A program made the position numbers and the translations under genes. The notes below the pieces were generated by a model. That model worked only from the letters and a program-made list of their open reading frames with translations. It was not told the DNA's origin and ran no database searches. A DNA stretch of 22,844 nt, from the IMG/VR virus record IMGVR_UViG_3300030002_000116, positions 1 to 22,844 of that record. The stretch is one strand, 5' to 3'. This document shows, one piece after another, positions 4,983 to 11,178 of this stretch. This stretch comes from a virus. Each line of letters begins with the position of its first letter. The stretch's first letter is position 1.

Positions 4983-5843
4983 CTAGAAATCAACCCTAGG
5001 GTCTTGTCTACTTACATCACATACCATTAAACCAAGTTTCTTCCACATTCTAATTACTCTTGGTCTATCATCAAATACACACAGAACATTATACTTACCT
5101 TTTACTCCTTCATTATAAAGTTCTTCTTTAATAATGGAATCTTCTCTCATATCACCTTCTTTTCTCATTCCAAATAATCTTACAGGAATATTATTTTTAA
5201 TCAACCAGTCAACAGTTTCTTTTTGACAATTACTTTCACGACCACTTAAAATTACAACTGGAAGATTTAATCTTTGTAAAACTTCGATAAGTTTTTTGTT
5301 AGGTAAATCTTGGTCTACTTTTTTGTAGTCATAAACACTTCGTTCTGGAGAATAAGCAAGTGTTCCATCGATATCACAGATAACGCAAGTTGGAAGTTCT
5401 GGTTCATCTTTGAAATCATTACTTTCTATTCCTGCTCTTAGATACTGATTATACATTTTTAAGATAACTTTTTTTCCAACTGGTCTTTCTCTTTTTGAAT
5501 CTCTTTCAATACATTCGTATAAAGGAGTGGGAAAGAATAAAACTTCACATTCAACTAATTGTTCAGAACATATTTCTTTTATAGTATCAATATGTTTTGG
5601 TGCGAAATTTGTATCATCAATTACAACGCTATAACCATCTTCAAGAAACTTCAATAACAAATTATTTCTTATCTTTAATATTTCTTTTTCGTTTCTTTCA
5701 GTCCATTTTGAATTGTCAATCATAGCTCTTAGGTCATCTTTATTAATACGTTTCCAACATAGTTTTTCTACAAGTTGGAGGGCATATGTCGTCTTGCCCG
5801 AAGCGATTAATCCTTGTAATATTAGCACTTTTTGCTTACTCAT
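4983..5843 (-). CDS. pseT: Polynucleotide 5'-kinase / 3'-phosphatase (T4 PseT type)
   Basis: The 286-residue protein has both halves of T4 polynucleotide kinase (301 residues). The N-terminal kinase has the P-loop GLIASGKT (11-18), KDDLRAM (about 36-41), and lid arginines in RDSKRERPVGKK (about 114-125). The C-terminal HAD-type phosphatase has CDIDGTLA (D157 and D159), LSGRES (199-204) and DDRPRVIRMWKKLGL (258-272). It adds 5'-phosphate and removes 3'- or 2',3'-cyclic phosphate from broken RNA, preparing ends for an RNA ligase. The ligase gene lies downstream on the same strand beyond twelve tRNA genes, probably on one transcript. In T4 this enzyme pair repairs tRNA-Lys cut by PrrC. Start at 5843 fits the local AAAACTATG context. 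Confidence 0.93.
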   Translation of the reverse strand: MSKQKVLILQGLIASGKTTYALQLVEKLCWKRINKDDLRAMIDNSKWTERNEKEILKIRNNLLLKFLEDGYSVVIDDTNFAPKHIDTIKEICSEQLVECEVLFFPTPLYECIERDSKRERPVGKKVILKMYNQYLRAGIESNDFKDEPELPTCVICDIDGTLAYSPERSVYDYKKVDQDLPNKKLIEVLQRLNLPVVILSGRESNCQKETVDWLIKNNIPVRLFGMRKEGDMREDSIIKEELYNEGVKGKYNVLCVFDDRPRVIRMWKKLGLMVCDVSRQDPRVDF

Positions 5844-5882
5844 AGTTTTATAACTTAATTTTATTATAGCGTTCTGAATTAA

Positions 5883-6209
5883 TTAGTATGATTGATATGT
5901 TCCTTGATAAGGTTCACATTTGTTATTTTCAAAGAAATCTTCTACTGTCTTATCTTCTTCAATATTAAATATTTTTGCTGTTACATCTGTAACTTTTTTT
6001 TCTTCATTACCACCATTACAAGAACAACCACTTAGATAAGACCAAATTAAATCACCATTTTCTTTAACACCTAAGCATTCTTTATATTCTTCATAACTAC
6101 CACCTTCATTTTTTTCGGCAATAATAACAAATTCACCATTATCACTTGTCATTTTATCTAAAGAATTATAGTTTTTTTTGACTTCTTCTATTCTTTCTTT
6201 TAAGTTCAT
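5883..6209 (-). CDS. Hypothetical protein, 108 aa
   Basis: This acidic, probably cytoplasmic protein starts MNLKERIEEVKKNYNSLDKM. It has a central region GSYEEYKECLGVKENGDLIW and a short CSCNGG stretch, and a C-terminal part with VEDFFENNKCEP. There is no signal peptide or membrane segment. No family recognised. It lies between the kinase-phosphatase gene and the pilin-like gene, with a 130-bp gap on the pilin side that could hold its own promoter. Confidence 0.65.
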   Translation of the reverse strand: MNLKERIEEVKKNYNSLDKMTSDNGEFVIIAEKNEGGSYEEYKECLGVKENGDLIWSYLSGCSCNGGNEEKKVTDVTAKIFNIEEDKTVEDFFENNKCEPYQGTYQSY

Positions 6210-6340
6210 ATATTATTTATGTTTTTCAAAACCATCACTTTCGATTTTATTTTGTAATTTTATTCAATCGTATCTTGCTTATGTCGAGTAAACAACTACC
6301 AAGATATATAATGATTAGGGGATTCAGTTCTAAGCGTTAA

Positions 6341-6562
6341 TTATTTAATTGTATTTACTGGATAAGAATTTGTAAAGTGACTAATACAACCTGCTGGAAT
6401 GTTATTTAATGAACTGAATTTATAAATATCACAATTCATTTCAAATTGTTTTCCGTCAACATTATCTTTTGAATTGTTAAACGCAACAACTGATAATGTA
6501 GCAAGTAATCCTATAATAGATACTACTACTAATAATTCAATTAATGTAAATCCTTTACGCAT
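6341..6562 (-). CDS. Type IV pilin-like protein with class III signal
   Basis: With ATG at 6562 the protein has 73 residues and begins with a prepilin leader and core, MRKGFTLIELLVVVSIIGLL. The leader would be cut between G4 and F5, and the Glu at mature position 5 is in place. The hydrophobic N-terminal helix ends in AFNNSKDN. The globular part is very short (about 40 residues, with two cysteines). An upstream in-frame ATG (6583) would add seven residues and overlap the previous gene, so 6562, 4 bp after that gene's stop, is preferred. It could be processed by host prepilin peptidase and join the host pilus or pseudopilus. Virus-borne pilins are unusual. The motif wording is typical of Patescibacteria pilins (inference). 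Confidence 0.8.
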   Translation of the reverse strand: MRKGFTLIELLVVVSIIGLLATLSVVAFNNSKDNVDGKQFEMNCDIYKFSSLNNIPAGCISHFTNSYPVNTIK

Positions 6563-6566
6563 ATAA

Positions 6567-6743
6567 TTAAACTTCTTTACCATTTAAGATATCAGCTACT
6601 AATTGAGCAGCAGCATCTTCTTTTTTAGTAAACGATTCTTTATCAATAGTATCACATAATGTGATAAACTTTTTTTCAGCAGATTTAATTCTTAAATTTA
6701 CTGCTTCCATTACTCTTTTTTTAATTGACTTGTTTCCTAACAT
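6567..6743 (-). CDS. Hypothetical helical protein, 58 aa
   Basis: ATG at 6743 to TAA at 6567 encodes MLGNKSIKKRVMEAVNLRIK... ending ...LVADILNGKEV. The sequence is lysine-rich and predicts as two helices, with an alanine run in KKEDAAAQLVAD. It lies 2 bp after the SPFH-like gene and 4 bp before the pilin-like start, so the three genes form a tight unit. No family recognised. Confidence 0.65.
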   Translation of the reverse strand: MLGNKSIKKRVMEAVNLRIKSAEKKFITLCDTIDKESFTKKEDAAAQLVADILNGKEV

Positions 6744-6745
6744 AT

Positions 6746-7549
6746 TTATTTAAGATTAACCATTGGCGTATTAGCACCTAGAGTTGTAGAAGGTAATTGA
6801 CCATTCCACTTTTCAACCCATTTTAAATTAACATATTCAGCACCACCTTGATTTTGAATAGCACCTGCTTGGATTCTAATTGCTTCAGCTTCACCTTTAG
6901 CAGTTGTAATTCTTTGCTCTGCTTCAAATTTAACTTGTTCCAATTTATTCTTAGCGGCTAATGCTGATTGTTCAGCAGTTACTTTAGCTTCAATTGCTTG
7001 ATTAAATGATTGTGAGAAATCAAAGTTAGTAATATTTATCTGGCTAATAATAATTCCATAAGGAAGCATTTTATCTGATAACAATCCTTTAATTTCATCT
7101 CTTACTAATTCACGTTTTGTTATAAGTTCTTCGGCTGTATATTTAGCTGTTACAGCTTTTACAGATTCTTGAACTGCTGGGTCTACTAATCTTGTTTTAT
7201 AATCTTTACCAACTGTCTTATAAATATTATCTACATAATCTGGGGATAGATTATAATTGATAGCTAACTTAGAATTTACAGTCTGTAAATCTTTTGAAGC
7301 AGCACCAGCTTCTACTTCATCTTTTTGGATTTTTACATCCATTACTTTAACTGATTCAATGTAAGGAATTTTTGTATAAAACCCTTCATCAACAGTTCCC
7401 ACAACAGCATTCATTTTTAAACGCACACCACGTTCACCAGCACCAACTGTTCCCCAACTTGACCATAGAAGTGGAAGGACAATAAATAGTCCAATAAATC
7501 CACCAACAATTAATGACACAATTTTCTTTGTTGACATTTCTTCGTTCAT
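6746..7549 (-). CDS. SPFH/prohibitin-family membrane protein
   Basis: The 267-residue protein has a short cytoplasmic start, one membrane helix (about 9-30: VSLIVGGFIGLFIVLPLLW), then an SPFH/band 7 domain. Landmarks of that domain are GERGVRLKMNAVVGTVDEGF and later VKAVTAKYTAEELITKRELV. A long alanine/glutamate coiled coil follows (about 185-230), including EAKVTAEQSALAAKNKLEQV. Length and order match bacterial prohibitin homologues. SPFH proteins form rings or cages at the membrane and act with FtsH protease and other membrane systems. A phage version might protect or reorganise the host membrane or block FtsH; that is inference. It is followed without gap by two small genes including the pilin-like one. 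Confidence 0.88.
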   Translation of the reverse strand: MNEEMSTKKIVSLIVGGFIGLFIVLPLLWSSWGTVGAGERGVRLKMNAVVGTVDEGFYTKIPYIESVKVMDVKIQKDEVEAGAASKDLQTVNSKLAINYNLSPDYVDNIYKTVGKDYKTRLVDPAVQESVKAVTAKYTAEELITKRELVRDEIKGLLSDKMLPYGIIISQINITNFDFSQSFNQAIEAKVTAEQSALAAKNKLEQVKFEAEQRITTAKGEAEAIRIQAGAIQNQGGAEYVNLKWVEKWNGQLPSTTLGANTPMVNLK

Positions 7550-7571
7550 AGTTTTTTATTTAATAATTAAT

Positions 7572-7997
7572 TTAATTAGTTTTTTGACCGTGTTCTTCTC
7601 TGTGATGTTTAAAGCATAACCATTTAACATATAATGGTCTTCTATAATCTGGATGATGTGCCTGAGATTTTATATCTCCACATATTTCACAGGGAAGTCT
7701 GTTTAATTTTCCTTTTTTAATTAAGTTATTTACCATTCTATTTGCTTTTGTTTTATTAGGATGATTAATAACTCTTTTTCTTTGATATTCTTTAATTTTT
7801 AATTTACGTTCAGGATTATTAAATCTTAATTTTTCGTATTCAATAACTTTATTTCTACCTTCTTCTGTGCTATATCTATCTTTAACGTCTTTTTTATTAC
7901 ATTCTTTACATTTATTAACGTGTCCGTCTGGCATTTGTGAATGTTTATAAAATTCACTTATCTCTTTTTCTTTTTTACACTTAAAACATTTCTTCAT
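7572..7997 (-). CDS. HNH-type zinc-finger protein, putative endonuclease
   Basis: The 141-residue basic protein has an N-terminal four-cysteine zinc finger (C4xxC7 and C30xxC33, in MKKCFKCKKEKEISEFYKHS and KCKECNKK). A basic middle follows, then a compact HNH-like end: PCEICG (about 102-107), AHHPDYRRPLYVKWLCFKHH (about 113-132) and EEHG. This arrangement is common in phage HNH proteins, either free-standing homing endonucleases or recombination and packaging nucleases. The site between the SSB-like/ERF block and the membrane genes, with a hairpin just upstream, would suit a mobile HNH gene. Confidence 0.75.
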   Translation of the reverse strand: MKKCFKCKKEKEISEFYKHSQMPDGHVNKCKECNKKDVKDRYSTEEGRNKVIEYEKLRFNNPERKLKIKEYQRKRVINHPNKTKANRMVNNLIKKGKLNRLPCEICGDIKSQAHHPDYRRPLYVKWLCFKHHREEHGQKTN

Positions 7998-8004
7998 AAT
8001 TGCT

Positions 8005-8034
8005 GTGAAACCTTATGATGTTTAGCGGTTTCAC
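8005..8034 (-). other. Hairpin before the HNH gene
   Basis: Perfect 8-bp inverted repeat GTGAAACC...GGTTTCAC with a 14-nt loop, 8 bp before the HNH ATG at 7997. There is no U-tract, so it is not a typical terminator. It could hide or shape the start of the HNH message, or reflect insertion of the gene. The segment also reads as an open extension in frame with the preceding gene past its TAA. Confidence 0.5.
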
Positions 8035-8071
8035 GTGCCAACACCATAGGAACAATTTTATTATTATTTAA

Positions 8072-8350
8072 TTAAAATGGTACGGAACCTACTTCTATTT
8101 CTTCTTCTTGTTGTGATTCCTGCGAATTAGTTTGACCTTGATTACTTGGTTGCCATTCATTTAAAGAAGCGTATAGACTTCCAGTGGCACTACGTTGAAT
8201 GTCAACGTTACAAAAACCTTTAGCATTTGTATTTTGTTTTAGCCAATCAATCATCTTTTCTGTGTTAAATGATAATTGAGCTATAACAAATTCTGGTGCG
8301 TTTTCCCTTCTACTAACAAACATTCCATCAACAAATTTTTTTTCCGCCAT
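8072..8350 (-). CDS. SSB-like phage protein with acidic C-terminal tip
   Basis: This 92-residue protein starts MAEKKFVDGMFVSRRENAPE and continues with a strand-rich core (FVIAQLSF, GFCNVDIQRSATGSLYASLN). It has a glutamine/serine-rich linker and ends EEEIEVGSVPF. The acidic stretch closing in a hydrophobic Pro-Phe copies the plan of bacterial SSB tails (DDDIPF), which recruit repair enzymes. It lies 5 bp after the ERF-type annealing protein; annealing proteins are often paired with SSBs. A full OB-fold cannot be verified by eye, so single-strand binding is inference. Confidence 0.6.
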   Translation of the reverse strand: MAEKKFVDGMFVSRRENAPEFVIAQLSFNTEKMIDWLKQNTNAKGFCNVDIQRSATGSLYASLNEWQPSNQGQTNSQESQQEEEIEVGSVPF

Positions 8351-8355
8351 AAATA

Positions 8356-8973
8356 TTATTTATTAAGTTTATTAACTTTTTCTTCTAATTTATTAATGAT
8401 TAAATCGTAATTGTCTGGTTTAAGAATATATGTTGCCATTCCCATAACATATATCTCATATTCTTTAGCTGTTGTTCCAGTAAATCCTAATTGTTTACAA
8501 AGTTCTACTATCCTTGATTTCTTTGTATCAGTTTTAGGTAGTATAACTTCTTTAGTTCCTAGTTTAGTTGTATTAGGAACTACTGTTGTCTTGTTACTGG
8601 CTAAGTTACCATCATCATCTTCCGCTTGTAAACCTAACAGTGTTTGTAAAGAATAACGTCTGTAATAAGTTATAGCACTTCCCATCTTTTGTGGGTCTTG
8701 TAAATCAGGTAAAACAATTTCTGAACCAGCAATAACGTTATCATCACTTTCTATTTCTGTATCAATAATTTTAGTAACTAACACATTAAAAGTTTTATCA
8801 CCAGCATATCTAATTTGAAGTGGTTGAAGTATAACACACTTTAACTCATTCATTGTTGGTGTTATTTCTGACAATAAAGAATTAATATCGAAATAATTTG
8901 ATTCAAAGAAAGGATTAGCACTATCTTTCTTTATCGCTTGAACTTGTGATTGAAATGTAAGTAATTTATTCAT
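8356..8973 (-). CDS. erf: ERF-superfamily single-strand annealing protein
   Basis: With ATG at 8973 the protein has 205 residues. An upstream ATG at 9012 would overlap the preceding gene by 38 bp and lacks the local start context. The N-terminal part (TFQSQVQAIKKDSANPFFES, then YFDINSLLSEITPTMNELKC) and the signature QKMGSAITYYRRYSLQTLLG followed by LQAEDDDGN (about 110-138) identify the ERF family first defined by P22 Erf. These proteins anneal complementary single strands in phage recombination, often to circularise genomes or repair breaks. The C-terminal third looks like a small protein-binding domain. Neighbours (SSB-like, HNH) make a recombination module. Confidence 0.9.
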   Translation of the reverse strand: MNKLLTFQSQVQAIKKDSANPFFESNYFDINSLLSEITPTMNELKCVILQPLQIRYAGDKTFNVLVTKIIDTEIESDDNVIAGSEIVLPDLQDPQKMGSAITYYRRYSLQTLLGLQAEDDDGNLASNKTTVVPNTTKLGTKEVILPKTDTKKSRIVELCKQLGFTGTTAKEYEIYVMGMATYILKPDNYDLIINKLEEKVNKLNK

Positions 8974-8974
8974 A

Positions 8975-9241
8975 TTAATTATTATACTTAATTTTTTTAA
9001 AACTTTCAGCACTATTTAGATATGGTTGTATTTTTAATACATCTTTTATAATATCTACTGGTTCTTTGCCATCTACTTTTTGACCATACTTCCATTTTAT
9101 AACTAACATCACTAAGAACTTAATTTGTTTTTCAGTTAGTGATTCTATCTTTTCAACGGTTACAATTCTTTCTACAACTTCAGTTAATGTTTCTGCTAAT
9201 TGTTTTGGGTCGTGATAATTAACCATTGTCATTACAGACAT
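8975..9241 (-). CDS. Hypothetical protein before erf, 88 aa
   Basis: This 88-residue frame starts MSVMTMVNYHDPKQLAETLT, and its stop is separated by one base from the ERF start (TAATATG), indicating translational coupling. Its helical build (EVVERIVTVEKIESLTEKQI, later MLVIKWKYG) has no recognised domain. Location suggests a recombination accessory protein, but nothing in the sequence proves it. Confidence 0.7.
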   Translation of the reverse strand: MSVMTMVNYHDPKQLAETLTEVVERIVTVEKIESLTEKQIKFLVMLVIKWKYGQKVDGKEPVDIIKDVLKIQPYLNSAESFKKIKYNN

Positions 9242-9245
9242 AAAA

Positions 9246-9398
9246 TTATTTATTTAATTTTTTAAATTTATCTAAATCTCTGTAATAACCAAGCCACATT
9301 ATTTCTCCATTATACACACCACACATTGTTAGATTTAAATTGAAAGCTCTTTTTAAATCACTAACTAATTGAACTTTTAACACATTGAATTTTTTCAT
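9246..9398 (-). CDS. Hypothetical protein, 50 aa
   Basis: ATG at 9398 to TAA at 9246 encodes MKKFNVLKVQLVSDLKRAFN... ending ...DLDKFKKLNK. It contains a short strand-forming segment (LTMCGVYNGEIMWLGYY). It is the first gene after the 9,399-9,612 control region and sits 4 bp before the next start, so it is probably the first gene of that operon. No family recognised. Confidence 0.65.
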   Translation of the reverse strand: MKKFNVLKVQLVSDLKRAFNLNLTMCGVYNGEIMWLGYYRDLDKFKKLNK

Positions 9399-9478
9399 AT
9401 GTTTACAGAAACAGAGAGTGAAGTAATCTTTTTGTGTCTTTTGGACTTAACTACTAACACTCTCGTTCTTATATTTAA

Positions 9479-9507
9479 AGTATAATATAAATTAAGGAAT
9501 AATACAA
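9479..9507 (-). promoter_or_regulatory. Leftward sigma-70-like promoter
   Basis: On the minus strand TTGTAT (9507-9502) and TATACT (9484-9479) are separated by 17 bp. Transcription would begin near 9472 and give a leader of about 75 nt with a GAGAGTG...CACTCTC pairing before the gene at 9398. It would drive the erf operon. Confidence 0.55.
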
Positions 9508-9515
9508 GTCTTTTT

Positions 9516-9545
9516 ACTAACACAATTATTATTGTTTTTGTTAGT
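9516..9545. repeat. Inverted repeat ACTAACA...TGTTAGT
   Basis: A 7-bp inverted repeat with a 16-nt AT-rich centre lies just upstream of the promoter at 9479-9507. The half-site ACTAACAC also occurs at 9453-9460, downstream of the promoter. Three copies of one short site around a promoter look like operators; a weak terminator is the alternative for rightward RNA because a T-run follows. Confidence 0.45.
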
Positions 9546-9566
9546 GTTTTTTAATATTTTATAAAG

Positions 9567-9607
9567 TTATCCACAGTTTGTAAACTAAAGTTTAAAAAGT
9601 TTACAAA
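9567..9607. other. DnaA box plus inverted repeat, possible replication origin
   Basis: TTATCCACA at 9567-9575 is a perfect DnaA-box consensus. It is followed at once by a perfect 10-bp inverted repeat TTTGTAAACT (9577-9586) and AGTTTACAAA (9598-9607), in a very AT-rich 214-bp gap without genes. A second, one-mismatch box (TTATCCACC) is at 11616-11624. This fits a replication origin or replication-linked control region; function is inferred. Confidence 0.4.
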
Positions 9608-9612
9608 TTTAT

Positions 9613-9777
9613 TTAATATTCCCAATTACAAACTATGTTATCTAATTGGTCATCTATATCACTTAAACTATCAATATTCATAACTACATTTTCTTCTATT
9701 GGCTCATCGTCTTTAATATAATTAGTTATTCTTCCTAATTTTTCAAGTATCATTCCCTTTAAATTATCTCTGTCCAT
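9613..9777 (-). CDS. Hypothetical acidic protein, 54 aa
   Basis: ATG at 9777 to TAA at 9613 encodes MDRDNLKGMILEKLGRITNY... ending ...NIVCNWEY. It is acidic, with a C-terminal stretch DSLSDIDDQLD. Its start is one base after the stop of the preceding gene (TAATATG), the same coupling seen before erf. No family recognised. It is the last gene before the DnaA-box region. Confidence 0.65.
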   Translation of the reverse strand: MDRDNLKGMILEKLGRITNYIKDDEPIEENVVMNIDSLSDIDDQLDNIVCNWEY

Positions 9778-9778
9778 A

Positions 9779-9922
9779 TTATTGTAATCTTAATTTATTA
9801 AATAATTTATTCCAGCTCCCAAATTTTTTAGATTCTTCTTTAAGCCATTTAATATTTTCTTCACTTAAACGAACAGTCCAAACTCTATACTCTAGGTCTT
9901 TATGTTTTTTTTCTTCACTCAT
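9779..9922 (-). CDS. Small putative DNA-binding protein, 47 aa
   Basis: With ATG at 9922 (context AAAACTATG, as at 5843 and 7549) the protein has 47 residues. It contains EYRVWTVRLSEENIKWLKEE followed by a basic helix (WNKLFNKLRLQ). The order strand 'VWTVRLSEEN' then two helices resembles a ribbon-helix-helix protein, a class often used as small phage repressors. An ATG at 9988 would add 22 atypical residues. It lies near possible operator repeats, so self-regulation is conceivable. Confidence 0.55.
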   Translation of the reverse strand: MSEEKKHKDLEYRVWTVRLSEENIKWLKEESKKFGSWNKLFNKLRLQ

Positions 9923-9951
9923 AGTTTTATAATTAATTGTTACATATTGTG

Positions 9952-10116
9952 TTACATTTCCCCTTTTCCTGAACCTTTCCTGTCCCAAATCATCTTGTCG
10001 TTATACTGGGGTGTCTTTATAGACTTGTTTAAGATAGTTTTACTTGGAGCAGGTGAAGTTAGCAAAGGGGTGAAAAGCAGTAACAACATAATACCACATC
10101 TTAAAAGATACTTCAA
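9952..10116 (-). CDS. Possible small exported peptide (TTG or internal ATG start)
   Basis: A frame from TTG at 10116 (54 residues) or ATG at 10089 (45 residues) ends in TAA at 9952. It has a charged start, then a hydrophobic core (RCGIMLLLLFTPLLTSPAPS) like a signal peptide or anchor, then a basic tail (DKMIWDRKGSGKGEM). Codons are richer in C and G than the neighbours (CCC, CTG, ACC). It could be a lysis or membrane peptide, but the poor start context makes the call tentative. A frame on the opposite strand (9902-10120) is the competing reading. Confidence 0.3.
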   Translation of the reverse strand: MKYLLRCGIMLLLLFTPLLTSPAPSKTILNKSIKTPQYNDKMIWDRKGSGKGEM

Positions 10117-10170
10117 GTAGAATTTCTAACACTAAATAAGTTAATTATATTTGGCATTTTTTTAAGTTTT

Positions 10171-10614
10171 TTAATCTTCATATCTTCCGTGAGTATCTAA
10201 AAAATTTTGATGACGTTTTTCTTTTCGTTTTTGTTTTAAATATTCTTTGTTGTTTACAGCCCACTCTTGACACTTTGATGTGTTAAATTTTTTTTGGCAG
10301 AAAGCACATCTAGTAGCAGTTGTTCCACCTTTAATTTCACATCCACAATCTTGGCAATAAATTTTACTAGAATCAGTTCCACCCATAAAACCTATTTCAA
10401 ATCCTTCTTTATGACATTCAACATTATGAGTTAAACATCTCTTAGCTACCATTGGAAGTGATACTTCACCTTTTCTAGTTCCATATCTTACAAACATCTC
10501 ACACTTACATCCTTTATCTGAATGATGAAAGTGTTCATTTTCTAAATGGTCGGCATAACCATCATAATTATAATCTTCTTCAACTCCTAAACTTTCTTGT
10601 GTAATTTTAATCAT
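10171..10614 (-). CDS. Zinc-binding protein with treble CxxC motifs, 147 aa
   Basis: The 147-residue protein carries CKC (about 36-38), CLTHNVEC (about 61-68), YCQDCGCE (about 87-94), CAFC (about 104-107) and a further cysteine before a highly basic C-terminal tail (KQKRKEKRHQNF). CQDC...CAFC fits a four-cysteine zinc ribbon. Nucleic-acid binding is likely for such a ribbon with a basic tail, but no family or substrate can be named. Same strand and start style as neighbours. Confidence 0.65.
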   Translation of the reverse strand: MIKITQESLGVEEDYNYDGYADHLENEHFHHSDKGCKCEMFVRYGTRKGEVSLPMVAKRCLTHNVECHKEGFEIGFMGGTDSSKIYCQDCGCEIKGGTTATRCAFCQKKFNTSKCQEWAVNNKEYLKQKRKEKRHQNFLDTHGRYED

Positions 10615-10632
10615 ATTTATATTATTAGTAAA

Positions 10633-10773
10633 TTAATCCATCTTACCGTTACAAAACTCACTATCACTTTCTTCTTCACAATCACAATGTTCTTTACAAT
10701 CTGAACATATACCAGTTTTTTGGTCATAGTCAATACAACGGACAATAGCACCACAACAATTTGAAATAAGCAT
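10633..10773 (-). CDS. Cysteine-rich small protein, 46 aa
   Basis: ATG at 10773 to TAA at 10633 encodes MLISNCCGAIVRCIDYDQKT, then GICSDCKEHCDCEEESDSEF. The pattern NCCGA (a typical zinc-ribbon knuckle) followed by CSDCKEHC gives a compact metal-binding peptide, a miniature of ribbon proteins seen in many phages. The acidic tail is distinct from its basic neighbour at 10171. It ends 18 bp before that gene. Confidence 0.7.
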   Translation of the reverse strand: MLISNCCGAIVRCIDYDQKTGICSDCKEHCDCEEESDSEFCNGKMD

Positions 10774-10777
10774 ATTT

Positions 10778-10981
10778 TTATTTATTTAGTAAATCTTGTT
10801 CTAGTCTTTTATCTGTTTCACTTCCAACTTCGTAATCACCAACAAAGAAATTATCATTGATTCTCATTAGTCCAGTCATAACTCTTTTATTAGCTTGTCT
10901 TTCATTTAAATTACTTCCAATTTTTGCTGAAGCTTTTCCAGTTTCACATTCTATGATGTAAACATTGTAAATTTTTTCCAT
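10778..10981 (-). CDS. Hypothetical protein, 67 aa
   Basis: With ATG at 10981 (context AAAAATATG) the protein starts MEKIYNVYIIECETGKASAK and ends ETDKRLEQDLLNK. A longer frame from 11047 would add a hydrophobic stretch overlapping the upstream small membrane gene, so the shorter start is preferred. The strand-rich N-terminal half (NVYIIECETGKASAKIGSNL) recalls small phage proteins of unknown role. Separated by 4 bp from the next gene. Confidence 0.6.
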   Translation of the reverse strand: MEKIYNVYIIECETGKASAKIGSNLNERQANKRVMTGLMRINDNFFVGDYEVGSETDKRLEQDLLNK

Positions 10982-10995
10982 ATTTTTAAAGTTAA

Positions 10996-11118
10996 TTATA
11001 AGATTAATAATAAAGAGAACATAACCACTATAGTTCCAATAAAACATAATGAGTTTATTATCTCTGACTTCTTATATTTTTTAGAAGTCTTGATTTGATT
11101 TTGTTTCCAAATAGTCAT
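10996..11118 (-). CDS. Small single-span membrane protein, 40 aa
   Basis: ATG at 11118 to TAA at 10996 encodes 40 residues. A basic N-terminal half (MTIWKQNQIKTSKKYKKS) is followed by one hydrophobic helix to the C-terminus (SLCFIGTIVVMFSLLLIL). The positive-inside rule places the N-terminus in the cytoplasm. It is the first gene after the strong promoter at 11151-11178, so it should be abundantly made. It could be a holin-like or inhibitory membrane peptide; no family recognised. Confidence 0.6.
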   Translation of the reverse strand: MTIWKQNQIKTSKKYKKSEIINSLCFIGTIVVMFSLLLIL

Positions 11119-11150
11119 AAAGTTTTTTGATTTAGTTATTTATATTTTTA

Positions 11151-11178
11151 ATTATAGCACGTATGAAATAATTGTCAA
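11151..11178 (-). promoter_or_regulatory. Near-consensus leftward sigma-70 promoter
   Basis: On the minus strand a perfect TTGACA (11178-11173) and a perfect TATAAT (11156-11151) are separated by 16 bp. It lies about 30 bp before the small membrane gene at 11118. The 27-bp repeat at 11179-11205 abuts the -35 box, as an activator or operator site would. Confidence 0.8.

Noticed and set aside
8411-8656. Rightward 81-residue frame over erf.
   Set aside because: Antisense shadow of a clearly conserved ERF protein.
9399-9485. 28-codon rightward frame starting MFTETESEV.
   Set aside because: Very short, lies in the promoter/control gap and opposes the transcription direction.
9902-10120. Rightward 72-residue hydrophobic frame.
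   Set aside because: It runs against all neighbouring genes and overlaps the start of the gene at 9779-9922; the opposite strand offers a frame with signal-like order.
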